From NCBI RefSeq assembly GCF_003945595.2, contig NW_024104329.1, positions 1,077,115-1,141,114 of the forward strand: 64,000 bases of DNA, read 5' to 3'. The translations under genes were made by a program, and so were the position numbers. This document shows, in pieces, positions 46,428 to 60,195 of the stretch. Each line of letters begins with the position of its first letter. The stretch's first letter is position 1. The notes beneath the pieces were generated by a model, which saw nothing but the letters and a program-made list of their open reading frames with translations, searched no databases and was not told where the DNA came from. The DNA is from Pipra filicauda. Lineage: Eukaryota > Chordata > Aves > Passeriformes > Pipridae.

Positions 46428-49400
46428 GGTCAGCTTAACCAAAAAGCTTTTGACTCAGATCGAACACAGCAGCAGGACTGCTGAGGCTTTAAAGGCAAAA
46501 CAAGCAAACAAAAAAACCACCTGATTTCATGTTTGTAAGCTTCAACCACCATTTATGCCTGGTTCAGCAACTTAATCAACCTTTCCAAGCTTGCAGGTTT
46601 TTAATTCTAATACTAAAAGCACTACTTGAAGAGAGAATAGTATATCTCAATGCATTATATCTTTCTCAACACTCATCACTTTTTATTTTCTCACAAACTA
46701 AGCTGGAAATCCCCTCAAAAAGTATCAGCATTTGAACTGAAATATGCTACAAAATACAGAATGTAGTTTTCCCATGGAAAGAGGAATGTGATCAGTTAGA
46801 ATCCATCACTCTACATCTTCACAACATTTGTTTCAACATCTAGGTTGTAAGTCCTCCTTGTAGCAAAGTCACCTTTATGGATGCCATTATTTTACTTCAG
46901 GAGATAAAAACAACCTTGCCAAACAAAGGTTGCTCCTCTGCATCATTCAAATACATGTATCTGACTTTTGGGTTCCACTGATGCCTCAAGCCTCAGAGAA
47001 TCTGGTGTTCACTTTGTTCAAAGTCAATGTCACGTGTCTGACAGTTGGTAAATTGAGTCTCTCTTGTTTCCTGGGCAGGATTTCTCACTTGTTATCTTTC
47101 AGTACCAAAAAAGATTGCTCTCAAAACTCAACTTGTCAAGTCAACCAGTTCACTTCTGAACAATCTCTAGAATGTGCTCCTTCCAAGTCAATACATTTTC
47201 ATTCATTCATTGATTTAGGGTACCTTGAGAATCAATGCAATGAAAGAAAACACTGGCAGCCCACTCCCACAGATGATGGTAACTCATATTGCAATAGAAT
47301 TGTGTAAGCATTTAGGATACATACACACATGTATTTAAACACACATCTATGACTATATGCCCATAAGCACCTGTGGCTGTCATTACTACTTGCAGACCAG
47401 GTGTTACCAAATCTGAAATGAAATCAGAAAAGTAGATGAAGCATAACAGACCACTCAGTGAGTTAACTGCATGGCATTTCTGTTGCCAAGCCAAGGATTT
47501 ACAGTAGCTTCTACACCATCCAGAATACTGAGTACAACGGGATATGGGGCAAATGTAAGAGCTGGAATCTGCCAGTACTTTGTTATGCCTGATGGATTCT
47601 GTTACTGTAGCCAAAAGCCTGCAGAGAAAGTTAAGTTAAAAAGCAAAATTAAAAGCAACCACACCCCACCTCAATGCCTCCCCCACCATTATTCTCTCAG
47701 AAACATAAACTCCTAGAAAAGTATGACTTTTCCTTAACTCTAGTAAGAAGTCTTGTATTTTCAAGATACTGATCTGGGGGGAGGGAAAAAAAAGTAAGTA
47801 AAAACCTGCCCTTCAATTCTTCCTAGAACTGACAGAGCATTCAATCTGATTTGATATGCATTCAAGCCTACAAGCATGTTCCTAAAGCTAAGTACCTGGT
47901 TTTGTACTCTATTAGGGAAGTACAAGTTTAAACAACAGTTCAAGGTTAAGAAATTGCATACACAGCTTCACTGAAGTCAAGATCTGAAGCCACAGGGATT
48001 TAAAATTGTCTAGAGACCAAGCAACACGATCTTAACTGAGCAGTTAGCTTGAGGACAGTACATGAGAGACTGACAAAACCTGTAGGAAGCTTTATTTACT
48101 CCTTCAGTGAGCCTAGCTATGCCCAAATGGCTCATCACACCAACAGCTGTAGGTGGATGGGGATGAACAGGAGATGCACCCTGGGAGGAATCTAAACCCC
48201 ACTCCAAGCAAGAGGTAGGAATTAATACTATACACAGTACACATCAACTCTGCAGCTGTGTCCAAGGGGAAGAACTAATCAGCCAGAATGTGCTATCTGG
48301 AACTGTATTTCCTTTCATATTCAGGGCTTTCCCAAAAGGAAGCTAATATGGACAGGAGTCCAGGATTTGCAAGGAAACATAATGCAAAGCATCATTAACA
48401 ATTAGCAAACATAGTTTTCTTGTTAGTAAATTAGTGAAAACAGCAGAATACTTCCTTTCCGTAGTCCCAGTTTGAGAGGTATTTCGTACTGGGAAGGGTC
48501 TCAACTGGCTCAGCCATGTTCAAATTCAGGTTTCACCAGGCCTCCTGGAGACATTTATCGCAAAGCATCTTTGTACTTGCTGCATTCCTCACAGCACTAG
48601 GAGATGCTGGAGATCTTCTCACTTGGAAAGCAATCCTTCTAAATTGGAAAGAAGGCACAACACCTTCCCATCATGCTGTCATATTGGATTTTGAACTCTT
48701 TTTGACACTAGATTGTGTCAAAAAGCAAATAAAAATAAAAATGCAAATTGACAGCTTCTGCGAAGCTTGAGAACTTTCCTGAACTTAATTAATCTGGTTT
48801 AGAAACTATCCTATAACACCATCTGACATGCAGCAAAGAACAGAGGTTTTTAAAAGGAAAATGGCTGCTCCCAAAGGTGGCCTTTGCTCCTCTTTCTTAC
48901 CAGCACAAAAGACTATTAAAAAAAAGAAATAATACATCCAGGAACCATAAGGGGTATAGAGACCACTGTACTCAAGGTTTCTAAGAAATGAACGCTGTGT
49001 TTTCACAGTCTGCTTTTCTTTAGGGATAAAGATACATATATACACACACATACATAAATACAAATATATTATAAAGAGAGTATGCTGTCTTATACAAATT
49101 TTTTCACAATGTTTGCTTGACTGTAAATAAGGCTGTAAAGAATCTTGACTTTTTTCTAGATGCGATGTTGAATTGGTTAAAAAATTGGTTTCATCACAAT
49201 TAGCTCTATCACAGACTTCACATAGAAAAGGAGACAGAATACTTGGACTTCTCTCTGTTCAGGATGACTGATCTTGATGGGTATGTTTTTCTGTATCCTT
49301 ACACTACTAAACGTATTTTGGCTAACGTGCATCTAGAGATGTGCCCCTAAAGATTTTAAAGGAGTGGTTCAGCAGGAAGTGGCAGCTTCATGGGCTGCTC

Positions 49401-52400
49401 TCTAGGGATTACACATTGCCTTTGCTGATTTCTTTGTCCACACGCACTAGGTGAGATGAGACAATCTACACACTCCTATGCACGCTGTATCCCCTCTAAC
49501 ACACAGCGTAAGAGAGCTCTCCCAAGCCTAGAAACTTCCAGCAGTGAAAGTCTTCCCTTCTATGACTTTTTCTGTGTCATGGAAAGAAGGCATGGTATAA
49601 AGATAGCCAAAAGCCAAGACTCCCTGGTAAAGAATCTGGCCAGCCTTTTTCCCCTCCTTCAGCTTTGCTGACACTTTAACACTTCATGTTGATCTTAGCA
49701 ATAAATACTTCTAAAATTATAGTTTGCCCACTGTGATCAGGTGATAAACATTATTAGTTATGTGTTTGCCAAGAGAGGGGGGAGAAGCAGTGACCAACCA
49801 ACATATGTCTATGTCTGTGAGAACATTTCAATTTAAGTCCAAGGGCTTTCCAGATGTACACCAAGGGACGTGGCTAACATCTGTCATAACAATCTGTATT
49901 TTTCTGTCCCTTCACATCTGTAACAGAACTAGACAACAGCAAAATTACTCGTACTTAACAAGGCCTTGTTACTCAAAGCATTTTGCAACCCTCTCTATAC
50001 AGGTGGAAAGCTTCATAATACGCTTGCAGCCTATTTTCTATATTTAGGTTTGAATATTGCAACTTCTGCAGAAATACTACCAAAAAAAGAGGTCAGTAAC
50101 TGCTAAGCAGAATTTCGTTTGCTGTCATTTATCACATCAGACTGCTTATCAAAAAGCAATATGAAATCAAGCTTGTTGAAATTCATCCATATGACAAATG
50201 CCTATTTCCTGTCTCTGCTTCAATTTTATAGTGACATGTCTGCCCTTATTAGATTTAGTACCTCTTGAAGTCAAAAGAAAAAAATTCAAAATGGCAAAAA
50301 ATATCTAAATCTGTGCCACAGACATGTCCAGAAATTCCAACTGAGGCCTGACTAAACTTCAAAAACCAGGATTACCCAAGTATCTTTCACTTTTCACGCT
50401 CTCTCCAGTCCTTTGGAAAGTTTCTATGAAAGTATAAAGCAATATATAAGCAATAGATAAAATTTGGCAAAATTAACTAAAAAAAAATCTATAGCTCAAG
50501 ACACTAGAAGCATTATTCAGCTGATATGAAGGAATTGCATAGATTTAGCTTTAAACTAAATTTGAAACAGGTCTGTAATAACAGAAAGACATGTTGAGAC
50601 TGAGCCCATAAATAGCCCTTGCATCCTCCAAACCCATTACAAACAGAATCAGTGCGCTTTTAGAAAAGTTAGGCTTAAATTAATAGGAGTTCAGTATGTA
50701 CTTGGACTATGAAAAGGACTTCCAGAATGTTAACTTTGTTTTATCATGCCACTGGCACAAGATCACTAGTTTATGAATTCATGATACAGAGTATATGACT
50801 CGCTCTTAGCCTACCTTCAGTGTCCGTCATACTGATAACTCTTAAGACCATTTTCAGATGAGAGCAGCTTTCATAATTATGGCAGTCAGCATGAAGAGCA
50901 GGGGGTGGTGGGTAAATTAAAGTTTAGCTACCAGTCATATCAGGAGCTGGTATAAAATTGCAGCACTCTATTAAGGCTCTAGTTCCATATAATTACTTTT
51001 ACTGACAGCACATCTGATTTAAGAGGGCTAACTCTCCCTCCCAGCTCTGATCTACTGACAGCAGAGTCCACTGCCACCTTACTTAAGCTGATTCAGTTAC
51101 TCTCAATGCCATGCTCTAAACAAGAGCTGTGAAATCCCGCTGCTAAAATAATGTAAACATAAATAAATGAAACTTTAATGAAGCTACAGTAACTTTCACC
51201 AGTTTTGAATCTGACTCTCTCTTGTTCATGAACTGTAACTATTTCTTGATTTCAGGAATGTGTTTATGTTTCTGTCATTTGTTTCTAAACAGTGACTGCA
51301 GGGAGACAGAGACATCTAAACAGACCATTACATTCATCAGTTGCTCACTGGGTGCAAAGTGTTGGAGTTTTTTTGGTCAGTGCTATAGTCTAATGTATGT
51401 ATCATATTTTCCCCTTAGCATAAATGAAAGGTGAGGGCAAACTCACATGTTTGCAGGCAGATACTTTTAACCATTTCCTACCCAGCCAAACAGTCCTGGA
51501 ATAGGGAGACCTTTTGAAGCAACCAGGTCCAAACAAGGATTAATTAATTTCTGTTGACCCCAGAAAAGGGAGTAATACCAAGCTCTCAGAGCTGACCTGA
51601 AGTCAAGACCTCCAATGAGTGACTAAGTTCTCCAGTTTTCACCTGGTGTCAAAGCAACTCCTCTGAGAACTGGACAGAGACCTTTGGGCACAGCCAAGCC
51701 AGGTCAGTTCTTGGCCAAGTAAAAGATGCGGATTCACCAGAACTGCAGGCAACAAACTGAAAGCAAACAGAACGTCAGGAACGTAATGAACTTGTGGTCC
51801 AACACCAAAGAATGTGAGGCTCTTCATGAGCTCCATGCAGAGGAAAGACTTTTTTTTGATGAAGAAGAAACTGTGCACACTGCCCAAGGGAAGGGGCAGG
51901 AGCCATGTGCTTGAGTAAGCGGAAGATTATCCCTAGCTCTCAATTATTCAGCAGATACTTGCCTTTGGTATCTTCACCCATTTCTGTTGGAAATAGCTGA
52001 CCTATCACACCAAATTTCTGTGAAGCTTCATCCAAACAATAATAAAACTGTGTTACCTGAGGTGAACAGCATTTATTTTTTTTCAGTTTTAAATACTGCT
52101 ACTGTGCACACAGTCTTGGCTGCAGCACAGTTGAGGCCTGCATCCTTTCTTTTTGGGAACCTTGGGGAGAACTGTGGGAGCTGCTTTGGGGCTTTTCTTG
52201 GGCTGAGGCTCTACCATTTGGCCTCCAGCTGAGCTACAGCACCAATCCTGGAGCAAGCTCACGCATTCAGTAGTTCGTGCCTTTAGACAAGCACAAATAA
52301 TTCACAGGACAGTGGGTGACTATGACAGATGGCAACCTCTGAGTGACAAAGGCCAAGTTCTCAGCTGAAGTGAACAGGGACTGCATGGCAGGGAAGCCAG

Positions 52401-55400
52401 TGGAGCAGGGAGCTCTGACCTATCCAAAGTCTTATTTTAATTTCATCAGGACCTTACAGCCTCTCCCTGCATTTTCTCCTCTGTTTCCACTCCTTTTACT
52501 TCTGCTTTTCTGTCCCTCAGTACTCTTCCCTTGCTTTTTTCCAGTCTTTTCCATTAGACACATCTCATCCCCTCACGTATCGCTTCATGTGATGCACTGA
52601 CGACCTCATCTCATTTTCTGAGCCAAATATCCTTGTCTGACTTAAGAGATGTTTCCACATTTAAACTCTACTGTTATGAAAGAGATGGTGGCAAAGGGTG
52701 GGAGGTTTGTGGAGTCAGCACACAGATACACAGTGCAATGTTTCAATCTGTGATATGCTTTTTTAGATGAAGCATCAAGAAGATTGTTCTCTTCTGCTAG
52801 TTTAAATAAAATGAAAGGGCACAATTCGGAACCTGACTCATTAGCGGGGACAGTCTCTGAGCTTCTTTAAGCAAGCAGTGAGGTACAAAAGCTGTATCAG
52901 CTGTAATCACTGTAGGTCCTTAGAAATTGCTTAGAAATCGATCAAAGTAGCTACTGCAGAATAAATACTTTCAAGTAGTTTCAAGAGTTCAATTTCTACA
53001 TAGACATTCTTACTCTAGAACAAACATCCGCATAGGGGATTATACCTATATAATTAATTTAAAATAGCATATCCTAGGAAAAGTCCAGGAATAGACAGAT
53101 CTCAAGATTTGGTTGATCACACAGTGAAAACTTTCCAATCAAATTCACTTTCCCTATAGCTTTGCTCATTTTGTTTCAACTTCATTTCAAGTCTTTACTG
53201 CCTACTGAGGTCACTTCCACTACAACCTATGATCTTACAGAAGAAACTAGAGAATGAAAAGTATCCACTGCATTGAGGAGAAGGAGGGACAGGTGTAAGA
53301 ATAGGGCTATAAAGAGAATACAGCATTTCCCCCTCTAGTAATCAGCCATGACAATTTGTGGGTTGAAACCAGAGGGAGATCTCTCTTTACACCAGGCAAG
53401 GAGCTAATGAACAATGCTGTGACACAGTGCTACTGAACACCAAACAAGTAGAAGACAGGGTATGTATCACTGAAGGGGTATGCTCCAGGATCATATTATT
53501 TTTATGTCTCTTTTTTCCAAGTTGAACAGCCAACAACACTATGAGCCTGATAGAAGGAGACAGGTTTGAAGCCTGTTTCCGCTTTTTTTAAATAGATGAG
53601 AGTCTTTGAATTGAAAGGACTGGGGATCAGGACATTTGTGTGGCTCCTACCCCTCACCGTAAGACTACACCCAACAGCCAAGAAGTAAAAACAGAGGTTC
53701 TGCCTCTTTACTACCTTGCTTCCTCTTCTCTGTGCCTGGTGAAGTTCTGATCAAACTGAGGGGGAAAAACCTTACCTGCTATTGTAACAGAAGGAAAACA
53801 TCATATCTCATGCTTATAAAACCCTTTAACTCCGAACACCACTGAGAATTTCAAACTGCCAATAACTGCCATTTTGTTTTAAGGAAGATGGGCTTCATAG
53901 TGAAAAAAGAAAAAATTAGTTACACTGCTAACCACCTGGCATGACTTGTTTCCACCAGAGTGTGCTTTATGCAAACTTCTCTGGTCATAGCACAGCTTTT
54001 TTCTTTCCTGTTTCCTGAACTCCAGGAAAGACTCCCCACCATTACAATCTCACCAAGTTATATTGGCAGAGCTCCAGCCAGCAAACACATGACAGTCCAC
54101 AGCAGCCTCTCTCAGGCCCTTTGCATGTCCATACGTAAAGAGTTAAGCAGAAAAAAAATAACAACGATAACACTGATCAGGCTGCACAATTCACTGTAGA
54201 AGCTGCAGAAGATGTGTAAAAAGCAGAGGACAGAGATTTTTTTTCTGAAACGAATGTTCTGTGTACTGCAATCCCACTAAACTGTCTTTGGTAACACATG
54301 CCATGTCTGAAATGCTGGCATTTTCCAAATGTATTATACCCAAGGGCATCACCTTTATAACCTTTTTTTCTTGGGGGTCCCCAAGGAGTTTAAAGACCAG
54401 CTTGTATCTACATTAAAACGAAGAGCAAAGCCCTAAGTCCTTCTTCTACTACTCTCTACATTGTATCTTTGCAGCTAAATATTTCCAAAAGAGCCCTTTA
54501 CTCAAGTTTTCAGAGGAGCTCTGGTGTACCTCTTAAGCAGCTGAAGAGGGGAAGAGCTGTTATAAATGTGCTTAGAGCTCTGCTGCTCTTGAGATGACAT
54601 CAAAGGTCAGACTTTTTCAGTACCAAACGGACATGCAGCATCCTAAGCTCAGAAAACAGAGTCACACATTTAAGAAATCAGGAACTGAGTTGGTAATTTT
54701 TGCCTCATTCTTTTAGAGCCATAAAATACACCCTAAATCAGAAAGTGAATAATCAGTACCATCTCTGACCACATGAAGTTGTTCCTATTTTCAGTCTCTT
54801 TATCCACTCAGAGCCAATCTTGTCACCATTGCTTTCAGAAGCCTGATTTTATCTTTTTATCACTGCTGCTACAAGACAGCTTGACTGCAATGAACATGTC
54901 TGTAATGAAATCAGTTGACCCAGAAAAGAAGTGCTAACACCAGTCTGGATTAAAAAACAAATACAAGTAAACGTTCTCTCTGACTGCAGGCAGTCCATGC
55001 TGAAATGCTGGAGCAATACAGGCACTGCAAAAGGAGACTGGAATAAAGGTCCCTTGGTTCCGTGCTTATGCCAGGTTCCTAAGCTTCCCTAAATTTTCCA
55101 CAGTTTAAGCATGTGAGCGACCTACTTAAGATAATGTAATTAAAAAAAGCAAGAGTGCAATTATCTTTGCTTCAGAAAGGTCTAAAGTTTTCTGTATTTT
55201 TTTTTCAAAAAGCAAAAGCTTTCTTAGATGTTGTATATTATTAAGATAAAGAAATTTATTTCTGCGGGCCTGAGTTTTAAAAACCTTTCAAAAATGTGGA
55301 TATTCATTTACTCTCACAAAACTTGCTTAATAATATATGCCTGCTCTACTTACTTGTTTCATTTACCTTACATTTTTCTCTAATATGAGGAAAGCTCCTT

Positions 55401-56689
55401 CATGAAAGGACAGATTTTTTCAGTGCCAAGACGAGGATCTACCAGAATCCTAAAAAATATGTAGCAGGACATGTCTTCATCTAGGCTTCTATTAATCAGA
55501 TGCTTTTTATCTTCTTTGACTCAAAATGTAAAATAGGGTGCTCACACATAGAAAACTGCAAATCCATCTCAACTGGTTTTCTCTGCTTCTTACCTGACTC
55601 TGAGCTTTCTCTTGGCCCCTCAATAAATCCCTCCTACTGATAGTGCCTCCCAAAGATCATAATCAAATCAAATATTTATCCTGTGTTCCCAAATGGAGAG
55701 TGTGTGTGCATGGATGAAGGTGGAATCAGGAAATCATGAAGCAGGGAGGACTGTACACCAGAATATCAACACAAAAACACTCAAAGCCATTAAATTTAAG
55801 AGCTTTCAGCTGATGTCAAGCATGTCTGAACTGGCTGAGGAAGAAATAAGTTCAGTCTAAATGACAACCATATAAAATGGTTCTTATTCCCCTAAGTAAA
55901 AGGACTTTTTGTTAACATACTGTAGTTCACACTACTGACAGTACACATTCACCAGTGACATCAGTATTTTAAACTACATCTGCCCTACTGGTCACAGCAA
56001 AGTCTGCTCTGGGAGCAGGAACCCAACTCCACTCCAGCACACTCCCTCCCTGCAGTGCTTGTTCACTCTGACTGCAGTTACTGGGACCTTGGCAGTGCCA
56101 AAGGAAGACAAAGCTCCAGCACAATTTCCCATTTGAGATGTATGGTGTGCAGGGCTCAAAACTGCTTTGTATGATTGAGGAATAAGCAACTTACCCTAGA
56201 GGGTGTGGGATTCTGTTTGTAATCAAATCTAAATCTCCTGAGCACCATTTTTCCCAACCATGAGCCCAGAATTCTCCTTTACTGCAAAGCTGACACTCCA
56301 CTCTGTGAGTTCATATCTCATAGTAAAAAAGTAACAAAAGGAGCTTCTGTATTTCCTGGTTAACATTTTAGCCTTCTCAAGGGTAATAAAATAAGATCTC
56401 CCTACAACAACAGATAAGTCAGACAAATAAAATGTCAAACTACTTTATAAATAAGCTAGTCAAGATAATAGAATGAATCTCTTGAGTAGCCATTAATAGC
56501 ATTTGGCAAAGATGCTTCCAGAGGACATATGATACCTAATATAAAGGATGTGCTATTTTTGTATCTCTCCTTTAAAATTAATTTTGTGCTGACAGAAAGA
56601 TATCTGGTTAATATCTAAAACCTTCCCCACATCCTTAGGAGGAATTATACCACTGACAGTTCTATGAGCAAACCAAAGCAGAGCATGGT

Positions 56690-56815
56690 CAGACAGAGGG
56701 AGCTGAGACTCAAGGCCAGGGATACTCAGTTCAGTTCTCCTGCCAGCCAAGTGACAATGGGGGCAAACCTCTTTCTCTGCCACATATCTGCAATGGGAGG
56801 TTAATCACACTTCAT
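56690..56815 (+). mobile_element. MIR-like SINE fragment
   Basis: 'CAGTTCAGTTCTCCTGCCAGCCAAGTGACAATGGGGGCAAACCTCTTTCTCTGCC' followed by 'ATATCTGCAATGGGAGGTTAATC' follows the MIR order. In MIR this is a tRNA-related box, then 'GTGTGACCTTGGGCAAGTCACTTAACCTCTCTGTGCC', then 'CATCTGTAAAATGGGGATAAT'. It is strongly diverged and the ends are unclear. Confidence 0.45.
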
Positions 56816-57514
56816 GAAACACTGAGCTGTATCAGTGCAAAGCTTGCGGCAAGAGCTCTGTGGTTTTATTACCACTAAATTTCCTAGCTGAACCCAAAAC
56901 ATAAAGGGAATAAAAACTCCCCATCAACAAAATAAGCAGCTAAGTTGTGAGTAAGACAGCAATACAGGATACAGACCTATTTATTTGCTTGCACTGCTTC
57001 CTGCAAAACAAAGACAGCAAGACCCCATATTACCAATTACTCAACATCACAAAACAAGAATATATCAGCTAGACTTAACTTTTCCTATTGTGCTTTCTGA
57101 ATGACTTGCCATTATCACTATAATACAGCAGGAAAAATACTGCACTCCTAAGCCTCTATTTTTTGATTAACCAGGTGCTCTGGGAATTTCTGTCTATCCC
57201 CATTCATAATTAAAAGTTGTTATTCCCATTTTCAACGTGACTTGCTGGCAATTAAATCTATTTGGAAAGAAAAAACTTTTTTTCTTCCATAGAAATTATT
57301 TACTTATTTTTAAAAATAAAGTAGACCTGATAGGTTAAAAAGTTAATTCTGATCCTCCTTCTGCCTAGATTTTGTTAATAAAGTTTCCTCATCTTCCAGT
57401 GACTCTCACAAGAGTTGGAGAAATTCACCATCTCTCATAAGGCAAGTAGGAACTTTGGAGAAGCTTGAAGTTTGATAATGAAACTTCTTGCAGCAAGTCT
57501 TTAATAGTACCAGT

Positions 57515-58424
57515 TTTCCTCAGGGTACCGAGCCCTCTGAGCTGGAAGACAGAGATGAGGAGCAGACTGGAGCCCCCATAACCCAGGAGGAAATGGTCAG
57601 CAACCTGCTACACTACTTAGACATACACAAGTATAGGGACCCCGATGGGATACTGAGGGAGCTTTTAGAAGTGCTCACCAAGCCACTTTCAATCATTTGT
57701 CAGCAGTCCTGGCTAACTAGGGAGATCCCAGTTGACTGGAGGTTAGCCAGTGTAATGTCCATCCTACAGGAAGAGTCAGAAGGAGGATCTGAGGAACTAC
57801 AGGTCTATCAGTGTGACCTTGGTGGCAGGGAATATTATAGAACAGATCATCTTGACTGCAATTATACAGTACATACAGGGCAAACAGGGGATCAGGCCCA
57901 GCCAGTGTGGTTTTAGGAAAGGCAGGTGCTGTTTGACCAACCTGATCTCCTTCTACGACAAAGTGACCCACTTAGTGCATGAGGGAAGGCTGTGGATGCT
58001 GTCTACCTAGACTTTATTAAAGCTTTTGACACCATTTCCCACAGCATTCTCCTGGAGAAACTGGCTGCTCGTGGCTTGGATGTGCGCACTGTTCACTGGC
58101 TAAAAACCTGGATGGATGGCTGGGCCCAGAGACTGGTGGTGAATGGTAGGTAACAAGTGACAGGATGAGAGGAAATGGCCTCAAGTTGCACCAGGGGATG
58201 TTTAGATTGGATATTAGGAAAAATTTCTTCACTTACAGGGAGGTCAGGCATTGGAACAGGCTGCCCAAGAAAGCGGTGAAATCACCATCCCTGGAAGTCT
58301 CAAAAAATGTGTGGATGTGGCACCCCAAGTGACAAGGTTTAGCAGTGAACATGGTGGTGCCGGATTAATGGTTGGACTCGATGATCGTAGAGGTCTTCTC
58401 CAATCTTAACAATTTCACAATTCT
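57515..58424 (+). pseudogene. CR1 LINE with partial ORF2 reverse transcriptase and internal deletion
   Basis: Three frames carry successive CR1 ORF2 blocks. The first (up to about 57770) has an acidic linker (ELEDRDEEQ), DPDGI, then PLSIICQQSW and EIPVDWRLASV. The second (57813-58000) has GNIIEQIILTAI, then GIRPSQCGFRKGRCCLTNLI and SFYDKVTHLV. The third (57990-58152) has YLDFIKAFDTISHSILLEKL, containing the motif-A aspartate, then WMDGWAQRLVVNG. Frameshifts separate them, so no functional protein is made. At about 58152 the coding part jumps straight to the 3' UTR ('GTGACAGGATGAGAGGAAATGG'). The rest of the reverse transcriptase, including the expected YADD-type active site, is deleted. The 3' end is degraded. 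Confidence 0.92.
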
Positions 58425-59074
58425 AAATCCTGAGGGATGTACTAAGCAAAGCCCCAGCTTATGGGCTGAGGAAGGCATTTTAGAGGACTGTCTGGCACAA
58501 TGCAGTTCTCCCCTTGGTTGAGGTGCACGCAGACAAGCAGAGAGAAACTCTTGGTCTGCAAATCTTTCCCCCGGGCTCAGATTCCTGGTCCTCTGCTTCG
58601 ACAGTTTGATCTAAAAATCAAGGTTTCACCTTCGTGACCTTTGTTGCCATTTACAGCTGGAAAAGGCCTTCTCAAAGTGAGATTTTTCACTTCTTATTGA
58701 TTATGGCTGCCAAAGAAGCATCTAGGTTTTCTCTACCCTGTCAGCCCCAAGGTGTTTAGCATGGCAAACCAGTCTCCCTGTCAGTAGTGAGGCCAGAAGC
58801 AGGAAGAGCTAAAGAAAAACAAACACTGGTGGGAAAAGCAAAGCATTATTCCCCTCCACAACAACTCCACTCCTAACATCAGGCATGCGGGCAGAAACTC
58901 TTTTCATGGCACAAAGATCCTTTTAAATCCCTCAGCGTCTACAACCTGACAGCTTCTCGTCTAGACTCCCTGTCTGTGTGTAAGCACTGCACTGACACAG
59001 GTAGACCCTTCCCTCTTTCTGTTAGTGAAAGAAGACAACAGTATGCCATTTTTCCACCAGTTCATCTGCACATC

Positions 59075-59110
59075 TGTAGATGATTTTGGTTATGTAGATG
59101 ATTTTGGTTA
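59075..59110. repeat. Perfect 18-bp tandem duplication
   Basis: TGTAGATGATTTTGGTTA occurs twice in direct succession with no mismatch, suggesting a recent slippage duplication. Confidence 0.95.
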
Positions 59111-60097
59111 AATCTCACCTCCCAGAGATGCTGCACTTGAGATGATAATTCATACTGCCTGATTTCAACGGTGAAATACTACTTGGGAAACCTACACTTC
59201 TTTTGTATTAAGTACAAACAATTACTATATGCATAATCAAACATATTCCATGTCAACCCAAACAGATGCCCCCAGCACTCATTCACCATGTTTCTCTAGA
59301 AGCCCTTATACCACAGAAAAAAAGAATTTGCCTTTAGTCTATAAAGATCACCTTAAAGACTCAATATTAAAAATTTCTGCAGAGAAACAGATTTTGTTTG
59401 GGTTTTTTTTTTTCCTGCACACTTCATACAGAAGTGCTGTGCACAATGCTGTAAGAATGAGGGAGTAAACATAGCCCTAAGAGCTGTATCCTTCAAATTA
59501 TACAGTCATGCTGTGTGAATATTTACAGTAACAAAAAAAACGAAGAGGTCTCCAACTCTTCTTTGAACCTTGCCTATTGGAAGCTCTGCTGAATTAAATA
59601 TATAGTCACACAAAACCAACAAAATCATCACTAACAATGCAGAAAATTGGGTCAGTCCACCCATTGAAATCCTGTGCTTGATGAATCTCCTTGGTCTAAA
59701 CCTGTGATTCAGTTTGAGAATTGAAAGCAAAGTTGTTTAAGTTTTGACACAGTATTTCAGTAAATAAAAAAAAACCCTAGTCCGATTAAAGACTCTATTA
59801 GTTGGTAAATTATGGCCACGCTACCACTAACTACGTTTCCTGTTCCATTTAACTGCAAAACCTACATGGACAGAATAGCCCTTCTAAAGGATAGATATTT
59901 TAGTTTTCATAGACAACAAAAAGGGTAAAAAAGAAACAAAAGGAGTTCTTTTCTAGCATAAATCATGGAGTTTCGGTTGACTCAATTTGATTGACACAGA
60001 GTAATGTTAACTATATAGAACAGATCTTAATTCCAGTTGTAACTAACATGGAAGTCACATAATACACATTAAAGCAAAGAAAATACATTTTCCCACC

Positions 60098-60195
60098 AAA
60101 AAAAAAAAAAAAAAAAAACCAAAACCAACAACAAAACTAAAGCCAAAACCAATAACAAACAAACAAAAAAAACCCCAAAACCAAAACAACCCAAG
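60098..60195. repeat. A-rich / (AAAACC)n low-complexity tract
   Basis: A run of 21 A is followed by AAAACC, AACAAA and ACAAAC units. The minus-strand frame across it, rich in F, G and L, is a product of this composition and not a gene. Confidence 0.85.

Larger units (their letters stand above)
45971..57514. other. Long featureless stretch
   Basis: About 11.5 kb of AT-rich sequence with only a MIR-like fragment (56.7 kb), a TATA-like site (46.4 kb) and a TA/CA-rich patch near 49.03-49.07 kb. The longest frame (125 codons, plus, 46930-47307) has no recognised domain. Confidence 0.6.

Noticed and set aside
52075..52232. Plus-strand frame after a strong pyrimidine tract and CAG (acceptor-like)
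   Set aside because: No donor at the far side and no recognised protein similarity.
55580..55640. Strong minus-strand donor AGTCAG|GTAAGAAG
   Set aside because: No convincing acceptor at exon distance upstream. An isolated donor motif is expected by chance.
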